In this document: piece after piece, positions 42,966 to 44,930 of the stretch
How positions within the stretch are numbered: position 1 is the first letter of the stretch
How the letters are laid out: the number at the start of each line of letters is the position of its first letter
IMG/VR virus record: IMGVR_UViG_3300030328_000378
Location: 1 to 44,930 of that record
Direction: 5' to 3' (one strand)
Length of the DNA stretch: 44,930 bases
From: a virus
The notes under the pieces: generated by a model
Told to the model about the DNA's origin: nothing
What the model saw: the letters and a program-made list of their open reading frames with translations, nothing else
The model's database searches: none
Made by a program: the position numbers and the translations under genes

Positions 42966-43140
42966 GTGTACTACTCAAGAATTAGAAGCAGTATGCACTT
43001 TATTATCCAATGTAGAAGTTAAAGTAGTTGAGGGTAAGTGGGTATTTGATATGCACTCAAAGTTTAAAAAAGCATTTGAAGAGGCGGCAGAAGCCGACCC
43101 TGAATACGGACAAGTAGAAGAGGGTGAAGTAGTTGGGTAA
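42937..43140 (+). CDS. 67-aa hypothetical protein
   Basis: ATG with AAGGAGAGC upstream. The product has a basic N-terminus (SKKKLKIVK), a helical middle with one strand (VVEGKWVFDMHSKFKKAFEEA) and an acidic end. The stop overlaps the following fibre start by 8 bases. Function unknown. Confidence 0.6.
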   Translation: MSKKKLKIVKCTTQELEAVCTLLSNVEVKVVEGKWVFDMHSKFKKAFEEAAEADPEYGQVEEGEVVG

Positions 43141-44930
43141 AGTTTGGAAAAAACTACAAAGAGCTGATGGAGATTTCCAAGGTACTTGGGATGGTGTCCA
43201 AAAGTCCAATGTATACCATACATCTAATAAGCCTACTAAATCTGATGTAGGTCTTAGTAATGTAGCAAATGAAGACCCTGCAACATTAAAAGCGACAATG
43301 TCGCTAGATAATGTAACTAATGAGTCTAAAGCTACTATGTTTGCTAGTCCCACGTTTACAGGTACTGCAACTGGCTTAGATAAGGCTAGTGTAGGACTGG
43401 GCAATGTAGACAACTCCTTATTTGCATCAGATGGTAAATTTAAAGGTGCTATTACTAAGTCAGATGGAACAGCAGTCTTTGACCCTTCAGATGGTAACTT
43501 TACAGGTAAAATTGCTGGTGGTACAGCTTCTGATATTAAGTCCAAGGCAGAAGATGCTAAAGACGCTGTTGATGGTAATAAGTCAATTACTATGGTAGGT
43601 GGTTCGTTAAGCATTGGTAATCCAACTAATGGCGTATATCCATTTAGCGTAGATGGTAATGGTAATCTTAAAATACAGGACGATGAATTTCAAGCATTAG
43701 CAAATGGTACTGTTAATTGTAAAGGTAATTTTACTATTGAGCAAGATGCTAATGGTGATTCAAAAATTGAATTAGCAGGAGATGGTTCTGGTTATGCTAC
43801 AGTATTAGTAAATGGTGCTAATCCTACATTCGACCTTGGTGGAGCAACACCACTTGGGACATCAACACTTTATTTAAAAAGAAAACTGGACTCTAATCAG
43901 TCTAGAATACAATTTAGAACAGGAACTGGTACTACTACTAATGAATTAAATATTGGAGTATCTAATAATACAATTAATGGTAGGAAAGACCAATATGCAA
44001 TACACTATGGACCAATATGGAGTACTGGTACAGCTCACGAAAGAGGTTTATCATTTGACCACGATGGTAAGATGGGAATGTATGCTAATACTAAAACAGT
44101 AGATGGCTTTACGTTTGGTAGCGATGGTGATAACAAACACGTTTATATTAAGGATGGTGGCTTAGGTGTTGGTACTACTTCTATATCTGATGGAAATGTA
44201 AATGTATCAGGAACAGTAACAGCAAATGCTTTCAGTGGAGATGGTTCAAGTTTAACAGGTATAACTGATACTAATACAACTTATTCAGCTAGTACAGGTC
44301 TTACATTAAGTGGTACTGCATTTAGTATTTCTAATAAGGGTGTAGATACTAATCAATTAGCTAATGGTGCTGTTGAAAATGGTAACATAGGTGCTGATGC
44401 AGTTACAGGTGCTAAAATCGCAGATGATGCAGTAGATACAGAACATATAGCGGCTGACGCTATTGGCGAACCTGCTTTAAATGTATCTGGTGGTAGCACT
44501 GGCGATATACTTATAAAGAATGCTTATCAAGGTGGGGGTCTTTCTTGGAATAACTCATATAAAAGACGCAACTTATTCCAATTTAGTGCAAGGATGTATA
44601 CTAGATATAATTACTGGTATTACCCAAGTACTACATATGGTGTTAATAATACAACTTGGAGTAGTACACTAAGCAGTGCTACTACAGCTTCATCTTGGAA
44701 TGTTGGTTATCAAGGATTTATATATGTTCCTTATGCTTGTACTTTAAAAGAATGTTATTTTGTTGGTGATGTTAGTAATTCAGAAACATATGAAATAAAG
44801 TTATTAAAAGGAACACCTACTTATAATAGCACTACGGCTACAAGTTTATCAGCAATAAGTGTTCATAGTGGTGCAGTCGTTTCTGGCAGAAGAGTTAGAT
44901 TAGGTAGTTCTAGTCTTAGTACCTCATTAG
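43133..44930 (+). CDS. second tail fibre protein (3' truncated by window)
   Basis: TTG start at 43133 with GAGGG upstream; the frame stays open to the window edge, so at least 599 residues. It begins GKVWKKLQRADGDFQGT, closely like the fibre at 40670, and shares VGLSNVANE/DNVTNESKATMFASPTFTGT repeats. Later parts include NQLANGAVENGNIGADAV and KIADDAVDTEHIAADA, repeats common in phage fibres, then a different beta-rich region (TRYNYWYYPSTTYG). Likely a second receptor-binding fibre or host-range variant. Confidence 0.8.
   Translation, partial: MGKVWKKLQRADGDFQGTWDGVQKSNVYHTSNKPTKSDVGLSNVANEDPATLKATMSLDNVTNESKATMFASPTFTGTATGLDKASVGLGNVDNSLFASDGKFKGAITKSDGTAVFDPSDGNFTGKIAGGTASDIKSKAEDAKDAVDGNKSITMVGGSLSIGNPTNGVYPFSVDGNGNLKIQDDEFQALANGTVNCKGNFTIEQDANGDSKIELAGDGSGYATVLVNGANPTFDLGGATPLGTSTLYLKRKLDSNQSRIQFRTGTGTTTNELNIGVSNNTINGRKDQYAIHYGPIWSTGTAHERGLSFDHDGKMGMYANTKTVDGFTFGSDGDNKHVYIKDGGLGVGTTSISDGNVNVSGTVTANAFSGDGSSLTGITDTNTTYSASTGLTLSGTAFSISNKGVDTNQLANGAVENGNIGADAVTGAKIADDAVDTEHIAADAIGEPALNVSGGSTGDILIKNAYQGGGLSWNNSYKRRNLFQFSARMYTRYNYWYYPSTTYGVNNTTWSSTLSSATTASSWNVGYQGFIYVPYACTLKECYFVGDVSNSETYEIKLLKGTPTYNSTTATSLSAISVHSGAVVSGRRVRLGSSSLSTSL

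Overview
The window is a 44.9 kb piece of a tailed double-stranded DNA phage (Caudoviricetes). It carries terminase, portal, scaffold, major capsid, adaptor-like, fibre and large internal virion genes, packed with short overlaps and Shine-Dalgarno (SD) sites of the AAGGAGG type, and with frequent TTG and GTG starts. Base composition is AT-rich (about 36% GC by eye). The coiled-coil and fibre proteins and the 2OG-Fe(II) oxygenase beside the terminase recall marine phages, but the host cannot be named. Both ends cut through genes. I see no integrase, DNA polymerase, tRNA, recognisable endolysin, methyltransferase or CRISPR array.

Layout. (1) 1-16501, plus strand: end of a tail gene, Gly/Ala-rich internal proteins, a 2934-residue giant protein with an RNA-polymerase-like DLDGD core, a small zinc-ribbon protein and a 527-residue protein, ending at a bidirectional terminator. 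(2) 29508-16566, minus strand: small genes, several structured non-coding elements, a ubiquitin-like conjugation cassette (Ubl, E2, JAMM/JAB, helical protein, E1), then recombination and replication genes (Sak4-like ATPase, SSB, primase-helicase, ribbon-helix-helix protein, Gp157-like) and accessory genes (HTH, HNH, MazG-like). (3) About 29740-29811: divergent control region with direct repeats. (4) 29812-44930, plus strand: two unknown genes, 2OG oxygenase, large terminase, portal, scaffold, capsid, adaptor-like genes and two paralogous tail fibres, the second cut by the window edge.

How it may work together. The giant protein is likely packaged and may be injected with the DNA, where its polymerase-like core could transcribe early genes; this is inference. 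The minus-strand arm is probably expressed first and the plus-strand structural genes later. The E1-E2-JAMM-Ubl set forms a complete-looking small-protein conjugation pathway, linked by long gene overlaps to the Sak4-like recombinase. Between the AT-hook/Ubl genes and the zinc-ribbon gene lies about 840 bases with no gene but dense minus-strand RNA structure.

Reading the whole sequence by eye I found no GATC, CATG, GGCC, GCGC or CGCG and only one GCWGC, which suggests strong avoidance of restriction sites.
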